Under the pieces are notes generated by a model that worked only from the letters and a program-made list of their open reading frames with translations, did no database searches and had not been told where the DNA came from. DNA of 64,000 nt from Vibrio mediterranei. GTDB taxonomy: Bacteria; Pseudomonadota; Gammaproteobacteria; Enterobacterales; Vibrionaceae. Positions 45,216 to 54,130 of the stretch are shown piece after piece (the first letter of the stretch is position 1; the number at the start of each line of letters is the position of its first letter). The stretch covers positions 62,001 to 126,000 of the forward strand of contig NZ_FLLQ01000004.1 of NCBI RefSeq assembly GCF_900088415.1, written 5' to 3'. The position numbers were made by a program, and so were the translations under genes.

Positions 45216-45434
45216 CTAGCAAAACGTTTCAATATATAGACGCTCTACTTTGTCTCTTGCCCATTGCGTTTTACGTAGAAACTTGAGCGATGATTTAATA
45301 GAAGGGTCATTCGCAAAACAGTTCACTCGAATGATATCGTGTAGCCCAGACCACCCGTAATGTTCCACCAATTGAGTAAGAATTTTCTCTAGCTTTAGGC
45401 CATGTAACGGGTTGTTTGGTTGTTCAGTGCTCAT
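45216..45434 (-). CDS. VF530-family (DUF2132) DNA-binding-like protein
   Basis: A 72-aa protein of the VF530/DUF2132 family, whose helical fold resembles DNA-binding proteins. Typical segments are [23 protein letters not shown] and [20 protein letters not shown]. The ATG at 45434 has GGAA 6 bases upstream; the TTG at 45446 would leave no ribosome site. The family occurs in Vibrio and related bacteria; the function is unknown. Confidence 0.88.
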   Translation of the reverse strand: MSTEQPNNPLHGLKLEKILTQLVEHYGWSGLHDIIRVNCFANDPSIKSSLKFLRKTQWARDKVERLYIETFC

Positions 45435-45619
45435 TAAAAGTTCCAAATAGTGTGTGGGTGGAATGCGGCGCTATTTCATCATAGGCTCTAGCCAGAAAGC
45501 AATCGCATTTGCTGTTGTCTTTCAATACATCGTTTTATGTCACTACTACACTCAGTATTACAGTTACATTATCAATAGCAAACTTCTTACTTTTTGGAAT
45601 GAAAACTCAGGACTTAACC

Positions 45620-46117
45620 ATGACTACTATCACTTTGGAAACGAACGTCGGCAATATCGACATTGAGCTCAATATCGAAAAAGCCCCTGTTAGTGCCAAA
45701 AATTTTCTTAAATATTGCCAAGAAGGTTTTTACCAAGGAACAGTATTTCATCGTGTCATTGACGGGTTCATGATACAAGCTGGCGGTTACAACAAAAACC
45801 TTGAAGAAAAGCCGGGGCGCGGACCTATCGTCAACGAGGCCAATCGAGGACTTAAAAATGTGACAGGATCTATAGCGATGGCTCGTACCGAAGCTCCTCA
45901 TTCTGCAACATCGGAATTTTTCATTAATTTAGCCGACAACGACTTCCTTGATCACACTGCCACCACCAACCGTGGCTGGGGCTATTCGGTTTTCGGCAAA
46001 GTGACCGCAGGCATGGATGTGGTCAACGCCATTGGAAAAGTAGCAACGCATTCCTACAAAGGGCATGATGATGTCCCTTGTGAACCTATTGTCATTACTA
46101 AAGTGGTGGTGAATTAG
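45620..46117 (+). CDS. Cytoplasmic cyclophilin-type peptidyl-prolyl isomerase (PpiB-like)
   Basis: A 165-aa cyclophilin that speeds cis-trans change of proline bonds in folding proteins. The active-site strand is VFHRVIDGFMIQAGG, followed by GSIAMARTEAPHSATSEFFIN and WGYSVFGKVTAGMDVV. The length matches E. coli PpiB. No signal peptide is seen if translation starts at ATG 45620, which has AGGA 7 bases before it. The frame is open upstream to 45509, but that part is hydrophobic, lacks a ribosome site there and is not needed. Confidence 0.92.
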   Translation: MTTITLETNVGNIDIELNIEKAPVSAKNFLKYCQEGFYQGTVFHRVIDGFMIQAGGYNKNLEEKPGRGPIVNEANRGLKNVTGSIAMARTEAPHSATSEFFINLADNDFLDHTATTNRGWGYSVFGKVTAGMDVVNAIGKVATHSYKGHDDVPCEPIVITKVVVN

Positions 46118-46231
46118 CCACCATTTGCCCACTTTCATGGCAGTGGATACAAAACTAAGATTTTTGTATTGCAACTCAATAAATATCAACTTAGCCTATG
46201 AATAAATGGATAAAAATTTAAGGATCTTAGT

Positions 46232-46810
46232 GTGAAGCCCTTTGCTGTCGCCCTCCCTCTAACCTTGTTGTTAGCAAGTACAACTGCTAGCGCTCATAGT
46301 TTTCAATTTAACGCGGGCGTAGATACCAATAAATCATTTGCCTTTGGCATTGAAGGGTTGGTTTACAACAATTTTCTGCTAGGAGCACAAGCAAACTTAG
46401 GCTCTACTGATGAGTACAATTCAGGCCCTTACAATCACCCAGATATTTCCAATGCCACCTATACCCAAAAACGCTCATTGCAAAGCTACAGTCTCTATGC
46501 TGGCTACCAATTAGATACGACTATGCTAAAAGGTCTAGCGTTTAAAGCTGGTGTTTCTCAGATAAGAGCCAATTTCAATGCCGATGTTTACGGTACAGAA
46601 AATGGCAATGCAACATCTGAAGTGCTGTATGACATGACTAAGACTAAATACACGCCGTTCGTTGGGTTGGGTTATCCGGTATCGGATAATATCGTGTTGA
46701 GTGTGCACGCTACGTTCGACGGAATCGATACAATCGTTGTTGATGGTAAATCTGAACCTTCAGGCTTTGACAAAACAACGGTTAGCTTTTTAGCTGGTTT
46801 CAGGTTTTAA
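46232..46810 (+). CDS. Small outer-membrane beta-barrel protein
   Basis: A 192-aa exported protein with a signal peptide (about residues 1-21, cleaved after ASA). The mature part has about eight alternating strands (FNAGVDTNKSFAFGIEGLVYNN, LQSYSLYAGYQL, YTPFVGLGYPVSDNIVLSVHA) and ends VSFLAGFRF, the usual outer-membrane C-terminal phenylalanine. It resembles OmpA-like or opacity-type small barrels, but no named family is recognised. The start is GTG, 8 bases after AAGGA. Confidence 0.78.
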   Translation: MKPFAVALPLTLLLASTTASAHSFQFNAGVDTNKSFAFGIEGLVYNNFLLGAQANLGSTDEYNSGPYNHPDISNATYTQKRSLQSYSLYAGYQLDTTMLKGLAFKAGVSQIRANFNADVYGTENGNATSEVLYDMTKTKYTPFVGLGYPVSDNIVLSVHATFDGIDTIVVDGKSEPSGFDKTTVSFLAGFRF

Positions 46811-46826
46811 TCGTTCTCAACAAGCA

Positions 46827-46852
46827 GAGAGCATCCCAACCGGCATGCTCTC
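46827..46852. terminator. Hairpin between the barrel gene and yhfW
   Basis: GAGAGCAT pairs with ATGCTCTC around a 10-base loop. It lies between convergent genes and lacks a T-run. Confidence 0.45.
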
Positions 46853-46869
46853 CTTACCACCGTATCACA

Positions 46870-48078
46870 TCAAGTAAGTTGTTCGATAAACGATTGCCCA
46901 CTTTCAGGTAAGCATGCACCAAAGTATTCAGCAACACTTGCACCAATATCAGCAAGAGTGTTTCGTTCACCCAAATAAACATTCTCTAGACCAAGTTTAT
47001 GGACCAATAGTGGTACTTTTTCCCTAGTGTGTTGCCCATGACCAATATAGGGGTCATTCCCATGGTCGGCTGTAACCACTAAAATATCCTCATCGTTCAT
47101 CAATTGCATAATTTTAGCGATTCCAACGTCGCTTTTTTCCAACACCTGCCAATATAAATCTGGATCTTGTCGATGCCCAGATAAATCGGTTTCCTGCACA
47201 TTGATACAAATAAACCCATGTTTTCGCTTATCAATTTCCTGATAAGCAATAGATAAGATCTGTTCGGTATCCACTAATCCTTTGAAACTCACACCATGGT
47301 TGTTTTCTACAATGTCGGCCACCTTACCAACCAAAACAGTTTCACAATCAACATTGGCGAGTAAATGGGGAACTTGCACTAAATGGTTAACCCCGTACCC
47401 TAGGTGAGCGACCTGAAACCCCCTTTCATAAACTCTAGATTTAGGTGCATTAACTCCAATGCACTCTCCACGGACTTCTATCGAATCAATAAGCTGTTCG
47501 GTCGCATCAAGTCGCCCTCCAAACACAATGTTTCTTGCTACATCATTATTTGCACGAACAATTCGACCGATATTCAATAAACTATCAAATTCGATACGAT
47601 TTAAATCCGCAGCAACGTTATACACCTCACCTAATTCAGCTTCCAGATTGTCGCCAATCACTACGGATTGCTCGACCAACAGTACAGCAAGCTCTCCTCT
47701 CTTTACCCGCTCAACGAAATACCCCGCCTCTTCAAGGGACTCTTGAATCGTATCAATGGAGTTATGAAATGGATTGACCCTTGGTAATTTAGGTAGCGTT
47801 CCCATAAGCTCTTGATGTCCAGCAAATGTGTCGCATCCTTGGTGTTTTAGGTTGATGGTGCCGGTGTTGGCGTTAGGGTACTGTTTAAGGCGCGATACGT
47901 TGCAATCAACAACATTATTAAGTCCCAATAACGCTAGAGCGGGTAAATCTCTATTGGGGTAAGAGGCCAGTAGTTTGTATGCGGTATTCGCTCCAATATC
48001 TTTGGTTCGGCTTTCATAGACATCATCCATGGCACCAACACCGAATCCATCCAAGACAATAACGATAAATCTACCCAT
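46870..48078 (-). CDS. yhfW: YhfW, phosphopentomutase-like enzyme
   Basis: A 402-aa alkaline-phosphatase-superfamily protein related to DeoB. The metal site opens with VLDGFGVGAMDD (Asp10), the region around NANTGTINLK should hold the phosphorylated threonine, and DHGNDPYIGHGQHTREKVPLL gives the remaining metal ligands. DeoB interconverts ribose 1- and 5-phosphates; the real substrate of YhfW is not known. It is the last gene of the yhf operon here and overlaps yhfX by 8 bases. Confidence 0.88.
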   Translation of the reverse strand: MGRFIVIVLDGFGVGAMDDVYESRTKDIGANTAYKLLASYPNRDLPALALLGLNNVVDCNVSRLKQYPNANTGTINLKHQGCDTFAGHQELMGTLPKLPRVNPFHNSIDTIQESLEEAGYFVERVKRGELAVLLVEQSVVIGDNLEAELGEVYNVAADLNRIEFDSLLNIGRIVRANNDVARNIVFGGRLDATEQLIDSIEVRGECIGVNAPKSRVYERGFQVAHLGYGVNHLVQVPHLLANVDCETVLVGKVADIVENNHGVSFKGLVDTEQILSIAYQEIDKRKHGFICINVQETDLSGHRQDPDLYWQVLEKSDVGIAKIMQLMNDEDILVVTADHGNDPYIGHGQHTREKVPLLVHKLGLENVYLGERNTLADIGASVAEYFGACLPESGQSFIEQLT

Positions 48079-49210
48079 CTATCGCCCCTCCCAATGAATC
48101 ATAGCGCCCGATAACCCTTGGGTTCCCAGATTGAATACCATCAACTAAAACCACATCGGAACGAGTGACAAAGACCTGAGTTCGAAATGCCATGATTATC
48201 GGTGTACCTATTTTATGGATCCCAGATACTTTTAGGTGATAATCGATAGCGTTCACATCCTCATTGCTAACAGGGAATACCGAACCATCAATCAATGCAT
48301 GTTCAAGTTGACCACGACGGTAGTAACCACCGCCATAACAATACGACGCACCTTGAAACTGATGAGAAATCTCTGATAAATACAGCATCGCAACTTTTTC
48401 AGGCTGACTGCCATCAATGTTAGCTGGGAATGTACCAGTCAAAGCATGCCCCGGCTCACCATGCGTTCCACCTAGCCGTTTAATCATGGTTAAAGTGTTA
48501 CAACATGTCGCTGAAGGCATGTTAACTTGGTGAGGCACCCCACCCTCTGGCCAATGTTCGATGACTTGATGCAGCGTGTCGACATTCTCTGTTGCTGCAA
48601 GCTGCTCACCATCAAACAAAAAGCAAGGGAAATGAGTCACTCCCTCTAGGCGAATCCCCTTCATTTGACCAAGTGCCTCTAACACAGAGTCGACTTCAGC
48701 AATCGGAAATCCTGCCTCTTGGTTGACATAAAGCCTGTCCTCGTCACCATAAAACTTCACTAGCACAGGTTGCACTCTGCCACACTTGCAGGCTGCATCT
48801 GAGATTTGACGTGCTTTATCTAGCGAATAGACGGTCATAACTTCTGGCTTCATCTCTGCCACGATTTGTTCCACCATAGCTGATGGAGGCTGGACTAAAT
48901 GACCCACGTGTTGAACCTTGACTCCCGCTAAATGCAGAGCTCGCGCTTCTTTGAAATCCACAGCAACAATACCGTCATAGCCTAATTCGAGAAGAAGCTG
49001 TGCTAAATATGGGTTACGCCCAAATTGTTTGGTCATGCCATACAGCTTTAACCCAAGGTCGCTAGCACGCTGCCTTATGACTTTGGCGTTTGCTGTAAAT
49101 TGTTCGACATCAATGACGTACGAATCCGGTAACAGGTTCCCCTGCTCATAAAGAGCAAGGGTAGCCTGAATCAGTGCGTCGTTTTGATGTTGCAAAGCAT
49201 TTAAATACAT
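48071..49210 (-). CDS. yhfX: YhfX, alanine-racemase-like PLP protein
   Basis: A 379-aa fold-type III PLP enzyme of the alanine racemase group. The PLP lysine is probably Lys61 in LYGMTKQFGRNPYL, at the end of the first barrel strand. Later the pattern INMP-type SATCCNTL and the HGEPGHALTGT segment are characteristic of YhfX. The substrate is unknown; the fold suggests an amino-acid racemase or decarboxylase. A conserved element before it (49237-49259) is also found before yhfZ, so yhfX-yhfW may have a second promoter. Confidence 0.87.
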   Translation of the reverse strand: MYLNALQHQNDALIQATLALYEQGNLLPDSYVIDVEQFTANAKVIRQRASDLGLKLYGMTKQFGRNPYLAQLLLELGYDGIVAVDFKEARALHLAGVKVQHVGHLVQPPSAMVEQIVAEMKPEVMTVYSLDKARQISDAACKCGRVQPVLVKFYGDEDRLYVNQEAGFPIAEVDSVLEALGQMKGIRLEGVTHFPCFLFDGEQLAATENVDTLHQVIEHWPEGGVPHQVNMPSATCCNTLTMIKRLGGTHGEPGHALTGTFPANIDGSQPEKVAMLYLSEISHQFQGASYCYGGGYYRRGQLEHALIDGSVFPVSNEDVNAIDYHLKVSGIHKIGTPIIMAFRTQVFVTRSDVVLVDGIQSGNPRVIGRYDSLGGAIDG

Positions 49211-49236
49211 ATACTTTTCAATCCACTCAATTTATT

Positions 49237-49259
49237 TTCATTTTTTTGAAGATTAATTT
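49237..49259 (-). promoter_or_regulatory. Conserved element before yhfX
   Basis: On the minus strand the element reads AAATTAATCTTCAAAAAAAT and continues GAA. The same sequence with one extra base and one change lies before yhfZ (53201-53224), and similarity goes on past it (AATAAA...TGAG). It ends 26 bases before the yhfX start codon. It could be a YhfZ operator or a shared promoter. Confidence 0.6.
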
Positions 49260-49273
49260 CCAAAAAAATCCAG

Positions 49274-49633
49274 TTACGACACACTCAGTTTGATTGCGTA
49301 CAGATTGCTCAAAAGAAAACTGATTTCCGTCTCAGGCATCTCTGGTACGCCAGACGCCGAACATAACTGATTGTTCATACTGACAATGTCTGAAAATACG
49401 TCGTCATCTTGCATTTCTTTTAGAATCTCAGAGTCCAAGCCTTCTACAATAGGATTGCTTTGTAGTACTCGATCAATAGCACGTGCAAAATGAGTCATCG
49501 CCATCTGAAATTGTTCTGAATCCTCTTTCACATTCCATTCAATCATCAAGATTCCGACAGCCCTCATGGTCGCATCAAACGCGATTTGACTGATTACGTT
49601 ATGCACCAAAAGAAGAGACATTCGTTGTTTCAT
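49274..49633 (-). CDS. yhfY: YhfY, PRD-domain protein
   Basis: A 119-aa helical protein similar in size and place to YhfY, which is a single PTS-regulation (PRD) domain. Opening HNVISQIAFDATMRAVGILMIEWNV and the acidic middle are visible. PRD domains usually carry regulatory histidines; His11 and His47 (MTHFARAID) are candidates. Stand-alone PRD domains are uncommon. The ribosome site is GGAGA 5 bases from ATG. Here it lies between yhfT and yhfX. Confidence 0.78.
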   Translation of the reverse strand: MKQRMSLLLVHNVISQIAFDATMRAVGILMIEWNVKEDSEQFQMAMTHFARAIDRVLQSNPIVEGLDSEILKEMQDDDVFSDIVSMNNQLCSASGVPEMPETEISFLLSNLYAIKLSVS

Positions 49634-49684
49634 AATTTCTCCAAATCTCTGTACAGATAGGTATGAAAAAAGCTGTACACGTAT

Positions 49685-50989
49685 TTATGCAGGAACAAAA
49701 AGCCCAAAGACGTAAAGTAGGTTTAGCACGACCCCGGTAAGTATTGCCGCTACTGCAGGCGCTGCAATTTTCAAAATTGGACGACCCATTACTTCGTTCA
49801 AGTAGTACAACATTGCAAAGATCGTGAACCCGGTCGTGCTACCCATTTTCATCACTGCAAGCACACCCCCAATAAGCAAAGCAAATTCCATTAGCGTGTT
49901 CATGCTATTACGAATATTGTCCGAAGCATTTCGAATTGAAGGGAACTGCTCTAAGAAGCGACCAATACCACGAAGCAAGAAAATCTCGATGCAAATTGTA
50001 ATCGCGCCAAGTACTGCCGCCACAGGTACATTTGGTGAGAGATAACCCACTACAAACACAAACGTAAAGCCAACAACGCCATAAACCCCAGTAGCAAGTG
50101 CCGTAGTGGCAATCAGTGGAATAAAGCCTAAACCACGCATCATTTCAGACAAAGCGACTTGGTTTAATGCTTCTTTTTGAGCAACAGGGTCTTCTATTTT
50201 GTAGGCATCTGCTAACGAGTAAATAGAGACTTCTGAACCCGCAAAGATCCCCGACGCAGCGGCGGCGGCAATCAGTGCACCGACAACAGCTAAGTAAGGC
50301 ATGTTCTTGAAAATTCGCTTAGTTCGCTCTTCAAACAAGCTTCGCATACCACTCATATCTGGAGGGGTAATACCGTTCGCTTTATCTTGAACATCTTTAC
50401 GAATCGCTATAGCCACAAGCATCACCATACCAACAAAGATCTGAATCGACTCAGGATAGATACCCGTAAACTTCATAACAAACAGTCGTGATAGAAGTAT
50501 CACAACACCTGCAACAGCCCCTGCTTTCCATCCAAACTGGTAGAAAATAGCTAACAGTGGGAATAACGCAAACGCCGACATGACAGGTGTACCCAACTCA
50601 CCCAAAGCACCCAGCGCATCAATTGGAAGACCTGTCAGAACCGCATTAACACCAGCCAGACTGGTAACCACTAATACGCCCCAAATGCCGCCCCCAAGCA
50701 CCGCCATAATGCGGCTCGTTGCCATAACACCTATGATGTCCGTCGGTAAGAAAAGCAGCCACGGGTTAAGAAGGCCTGTCGATAAGGTAAAAGAAATACC
50801 CACAGACGCGACAAAACCGATAGACAAACCAAAAGCAACGGAACCAGCATCTCGGCGTGTCATGTTGCCTTCAATCAACTGCGGCAATATGGGTCGTATC
50901 CCGTCGTGAAATACGGCGGCCGACATATGTGCGACTAAAGCAGTCATTGCACACAAGGTCGCAATTAGAGCAATGTTGGTGATATCCAT
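49685..50989 (-). CDS. yhfT: YhfT, polytopic membrane protein (putative transporter)
   Basis: A 434-aa inner-membrane protein, the same length as E. coli YhfT, with about 12 hydrophobic segments. The opening ALIATLCAMTALVAHMSAAVFHDGIRPILPQLIEGNMTRR is distinctive. No characterised substrate is known; its place beside a small soluble YhfU and metabolic enzymes suggests it imports the compound that the operon processes. It starts 2 bases after yhfU. Confidence 0.88.
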   Translation of the reverse strand: MDITNIALIATLCAMTALVAHMSAAVFHDGIRPILPQLIEGNMTRRDAGSVAFGLSIGFVASVGISFTLSTGLLNPWLLFLPTDIIGVMATSRIMAVLGGGIWGVLVVTSLAGVNAVLTGLPIDALGALGELGTPVMSAFALFPLLAIFYQFGWKAGAVAGVVILLSRLFVMKFTGIYPESIQIFVGMVMLVAIAIRKDVQDKANGITPPDMSGMRSLFEERTKRIFKNMPYLAVVGALIAAAAASGIFAGSEVSIYSLADAYKIEDPVAQKEALNQVALSEMMRGLGFIPLIATTALATGVYGVVGFTFVFVVGYLSPNVPVAAVLGAITICIEIFLLRGIGRFLEQFPSIRNASDNIRNSMNTLMEFALLIGGVLAVMKMGSTTGFTIFAMLYYLNEVMGRPILKIAAPAVAAILTGVVLNLLYVFGLFVPA

Positions 50990-50991
50990 AA

Positions 50992-51354
50992 CTACACCTC
51001 TCTCGCTAGCAATGTCGCTAACATAGGAACCGCGTGGTCTACGTGCTCAATTGATAATCCAAATGCCTTTTTGCCTTCAGTAATAAATTGAGCAATTTGC
51101 TCTTCCTTAGCTTGAATAGCAGGCTTCGCAATCGTGCACGACTCATTGAAGCCAATAATAGCAATAGCCATGCTAAGTGCAGCGCCCGCACCTGTATTGC
51201 AAGCCCCGACGTAGTAATCAAGTTCTCCTGCTTTTACTTTCATCGCGGCATCCATGTCGTTGAGAATGTGGCACTCAAACTTTCCTGGTGCCGCCTCTTC
51301 TATCTGCGCTTTAATTTGTTCGCGTTGTAAACCCGCGATTGCGATCGTTTTCAT
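50992..51354 (-). CDS. yhfU: YhfU (DUF2620) protein
   Basis: A 120-aa soluble protein. It opens MKTIAIAGLQREQIKAQIEE and has ELDYYVGACNTGAGAALSMAIAIIG, a glycine-rich loop like that of a phosphoryl-transfer or nucleotide-like fold. It is always next to yhfT in known operons, so the two may form one transporter, like PTS or other two-part systems; that is inference. Cys60 in the GACNTG loop is notable. Confidence 0.85.
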   Translation of the reverse strand: MKTIAIAGLQREQIKAQIEEAAPGKFECHILNDMDAAMKVKAGELDYYVGACNTGAGAALSMAIAIIGFNESCTIAKPAIQAKEEQIAQFITEGKKAFGLSIEHVDHAVPMLATLLAREV

Positions 51355-51372
51355 TCTGCTTTCCTTTTATGT

Positions 51373-52257
51373 TTATCCGTTATTGAAAAATCGGTTTGGA
51401 TTGTGTTTGAGCATAACTTCGACATCACTTTCGCTTACACCAGAAGCGAACAGTCGAGGAACAAACTCCTCCATCAAGTAGCTAAAACCTAACCCGCCAT
51501 TCGCTTTTAAATGCGAACGTCGAGTTATATCCATCGACAACATAAGTTGCTCGACGTATCCCCTAGCGATCAGGGTATTAATCACTTCAATTCTCTTTTC
51601 ATCTGGGTTGTAACTGTTCTTACCAATTGTATCGAGCTGCACGTAACACCCGTGATCCAACAAGTAGAGCAAGTCATCAAGGTTATCTCGAAGGTCGCAG
51701 TGTCCTATCGTCACCTTCCTAAGGTCGATACCTTCACCACCAAGTAACTGGATCTGTTGCTTCGCCATCGTGCTAAATGAGGTGTGCGTTGAAATAGGCG
51801 CGCCTGTTTCTTTGTGAGCAATGGCCGCAGCTAAGAAGACGTTCTTTTCTAGTGGGGAGAATTGGTTTTCGCTGCTTCCAATCTCACCAATCACAGACGC
51901 CTTTAGAGAGGTGCTATCCAAAGGCTGTTCAATTTCGTCAATCATGGTTTGGGCAATATCTCGAATCGACAGATTCGCTAAGAAATCCGGAAAGAAACCC
52001 TCGATGTAATAGCCAGTCGACAAAACAACATTCATCTCTGACGCTTTAATTAAATCCTCAATAAATTGAGGATTTCTACCCATAAAACGATTAGTCACCT
52101 CAACGATATTCCGTACTCCAAGTTTCCTAAGCGAGATAAGCTCCTGTTTAATCAATTCAAATTGATCAAGTTTGCAATCAATATCTCCCTTCTGAGGAGA
52201 TAAATCGATATGCAGATGCTCATGGCAATAGGTAAAACCGGTTGTGTCGAATGACAT
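51373..52257 (-). CDS. php: Php, phosphotriesterase-homology protein
   Basis: A 294-aa amidohydrolase-fold protein very similar to E. coli Php. All metal ligands are present: His12 and His14 (CHEHLH), Glu125 (GEIG), His158 (STHTS), His186 (IGHCD) and Asp243 (SMDITRR). In this family Glu replaces the carbamylated lysine of phosphotriesterase. Php has no good triesterase activity in E. coli; a lactone or phospho-ester substrate is possible. It lies between yhfZ and yhfU. Confidence 0.93.
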   Translation of the reverse strand: MSFDTTGFTYCHEHLHIDLSPQKGDIDCKLDQFELIKQELISLRKLGVRNIVEVTNRFMGRNPQFIEDLIKASEMNVVLSTGYYIEGFFPDFLANLSIRDIAQTMIDEIEQPLDSTSLKASVIGEIGSSENQFSPLEKNVFLAAAIAHKETGAPISTHTSFSTMAKQQIQLLGGEGIDLRKVTIGHCDLRDNLDDLLYLLDHGCYVQLDTIGKNSYNPDEKRIEVINTLIARGYVEQLMLSMDITRRSHLKANGGLGFSYLMEEFVPRLFASGVSESDVEVMLKHNPNRFFNNG

Positions 52258-52283
52258 CTCATTTTCTCCTTGTTAGCTCGAAC

Positions 52284-53192
52284 CTAATAAGTTGGAATCA
52301 CTTTACCGGATATCACGTCCGTTTGATGCGCTAGTAACTTCTCGTTATTGACGAATTTCTTTAGCATAGCCTTTAGATAGTCCGAACCTTTTCTAACCAT
52401 CAACACTGCAATCGACGCCTTTTCAAAATCCGGAATAGACGTGAGCGGCTCTTCGCTAAGGCCCATCGCCTCAATAGAATCTTCTCGTGAGGCATACCAG
52501 ATTGCAGCATCGATCTCACCTTTGACAATCTGTTTGAGACATTCGTTATAAGGTACTGGAACCACCTCAATTTCTTGATCTTTAAAGTAGATTTCAGTAA
52601 GCAGTTTTTGGTCTGGCGATTCAGCATCAACACCGATTCGTTTAATGTTATTACGCTCCGACTGCCTGTAAATTAATCGATGTTCTGGTACATAACTGTG
52701 TGCATCCAACTCTACTGCAATCTCTAAGTCGCCCTCTGCAACATACTTTTCTGACGCCAATTTGGACATGATAGCGATATCGTAGATACCGTCACTAAGA
52801 CATTCCGCCCTAACCCCTGCGCCTCTCATATGAGCAAAATACAGGGGCACGTTGTCTATCTGTTGCTTAAGACCAGAGGCCAATCCCTCGTAATGCTTTG
52901 TATACGGCAGCGGCATCGCACAAACGATATTACCAATCTCGGAAATACCCACCAGCTTATTGAAGTTTAGTGAAGAGATAATGGTGCCATTACGCCCTTG
53001 ACGGCTTAGGTAGACCGCCTCTTCCTTTTCGATAAATTTAATCGCGTTTGCTACATAGCCAACGGAACAACCGATGTCGATCGACAGCTCATCAATCGTC
53101 TTGAGCCTATCTCCAGCCTCAGTCGTTAATAAATAGCGAGCGATATGAATAATGGCCGCTCCGTTTTTCTTTATATAGTTTTGACTACTCAT
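52284..53192 (-). CDS. yhfZ: YhfZ, GntR-like transcriptional regulator
   Basis: A 302-aa regulator. An N-terminal winged-helix domain (about residues 10-75, RLKTIDELSIDIGCSVGYVANAIKFIE) precedes a periplasmic-binding-like effector domain (YNECLKQIVKGEIDAAIWYASRED). It is the first gene of the yhf unit and is thus its likely regulator. Directly before its start lies the element repeated before yhfX, a candidate binding site. Confidence 0.88.
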   Translation of the reverse strand: MSSQNYIKKNGAAIIHIARYLLTTEAGDRLKTIDELSIDIGCSVGYVANAIKFIEKEEAVYLSRQGRNGTIISSLNFNKLVGISEIGNIVCAMPLPYTKHYEGLASGLKQQIDNVPLYFAHMRGAGVRAECLSDGIYDIAIMSKLASEKYVAEGDLEIAVELDAHSYVPEHRLIYRQSERNNIKRIGVDAESPDQKLLTEIYFKDQEIEVVPVPYNECLKQIVKGEIDAAIWYASREDSIEAMGLSEEPLTSIPDFEKASIAVLMVRKGSDYLKAMLKKFVNNEKLLAHQTDVISGKVIPTY

Positions 53193-53200
53193 TTTTATTC

Positions 53201-53224
53201 TTCATTTTTTTGAGGATTTAATTT
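53201..53224 (-). promoter_or_regulatory. Conserved element before yhfZ
   Basis: On the minus strand it reads AAATTAAATCCTCAAAAAAA and continues TGAA, ending 8 bases before the yhfZ start codon. It is the partner of the element before yhfX. Confidence 0.6.
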
Positions 53225-53328
53225 AACCATACCAGAACAATAAAAAAAGCAAAGCGCGTCACACTCTTATTAACTACTGACAAAAAGCATTAAAACTGGA
53301 TTGTCAGTCACCAAAAATGAAAAAAGTG

Positions 53329-53357
53329 CCGGATTACTCGGCACTTTCATCTATTGC
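53329..53357 (-). terminator. Terminator of the DUF3726-gene transcript
   Basis: AAAGTGCCG pairs with CGGCACTTT around a 7-base loop. The minus strand continues into a T-run. It lies 31 bases after the DUF3726 gene stop and separates this operon from yhf. Confidence 0.9.
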
Positions 53358-53388
53358 TAACCTTATAAGATAAGTGTGGGCTTGATTA

Positions 53389-54120
53389 TTACTCCACCAA
53401 TTCACCCGCTCCTTGCAGTGAGCGCTGACTGTTTTCTACTAAGAATATCGTTGCCGTCTGCTTTAACATTGCCCACTCGGCATCATCAACAAAAATGCCT
53501 TCTACCCAAGCGGCTTGCTGCGAGCTAGAAAGTTCAGTGCTATCGATATGGGTATTGTATTGGCCCGCTAATGCTGTCTGGTTAAAGTCCTCAATCGACA
53601 GTTCAATCGTCATCGAGTGAAGGTCGTCTTCAACAAGGTCGGTGTCAGAAAAATAGAGCTCAGGTGCAACACATCCTCGGTTGAGTACATAAAGAGTGCG
53701 TTTGGGCTGACTACCATTGCTCCAATATGCTCTACAAGCAATACCCTTCGCTGCCAGTTTTACCAATTCACTATACGCCAACCAGCGATTGTGGCAGTTC
53801 AATAATGTCATTTTGAGCTGCTTCTGCCCAACCATCGACTCGAGTGCGAAATCTAAGATCACAGGCAGATGGCACGCTACGCTATTTTGGTGGAGGTCTA
53901 CCTCCAGTAAACCTGGTTCAACCTTATTGATTTGAACTGCGCAGTCTTGTTCGAGGCCTAGGTAGTTACATGCATTGTTAAAATGGCGAATCCCATTAAG
54001 CCCAACCATTTGCAGGTCCGCAACCATATTAGCAATCACGTCCGCTTCGCCACAGGAGCGTTTCATTCCCAAAAAAGCTTTGTTTACCGCAGCGACTAAT
54101 TCATTGTGAGATACGATCAT
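53389..54120 (-). CDS. DUF3726 protein
   Basis: A 243-aa protein that I place in DUF3726 from recall. The N-terminal 60 residues (HNELVAAVNKAFLGMKRSCGEADVIANMVADLQMVGLNGI) resemble the start of Ldh2-type NAD(P)-dependent oxidoreductases, in which a helix with a conserved Ala-Asp and a Gly-rich end precedes the cofactor domain, but the usual Ser-His-Gly is absent and the protein is too short for the full fold. So it may be a degenerate or partner subunit. It is the last gene of the RidA/ALDH/BCCT unit, 10 bases after the 575-aa gene. Function unknown. Confidence 0.7.
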   Translation of the reverse strand: MIVSHNELVAAVNKAFLGMKRSCGEADVIANMVADLQMVGLNGIRHFNNACNYLGLEQDCAVQINKVEPGLLEVDLHQNSVACHLPVILDFALESMVGQKQLKMTLLNCHNRWLAYSELVKLAAKGIACRAYWSNGSQPKRTLYVLNRGCVAPELYFSDTDLVEDDLHSMTIELSIEDFNQTALAGQYNTHIDSTELSSSQQAAWVEGIFVDDAEWAMLKQTATIFLVENSQRSLQGAGELVE

Positions 54121-54130
54121 ACCAACGTCC

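Noticed and set aside
45509..45619. N-terminal extension of the cyclophilin as a signal peptide
   Set aside because: The segment is hydrophobic, but it has no ribosome site, and the PpiB-like start at 45620 with AGGA before it fits the family length.
53617..53935. Plus-strand frames over the DUF3726 gene
   Set aside because: Short, antisense to a supported gene, with no ribosome sites.
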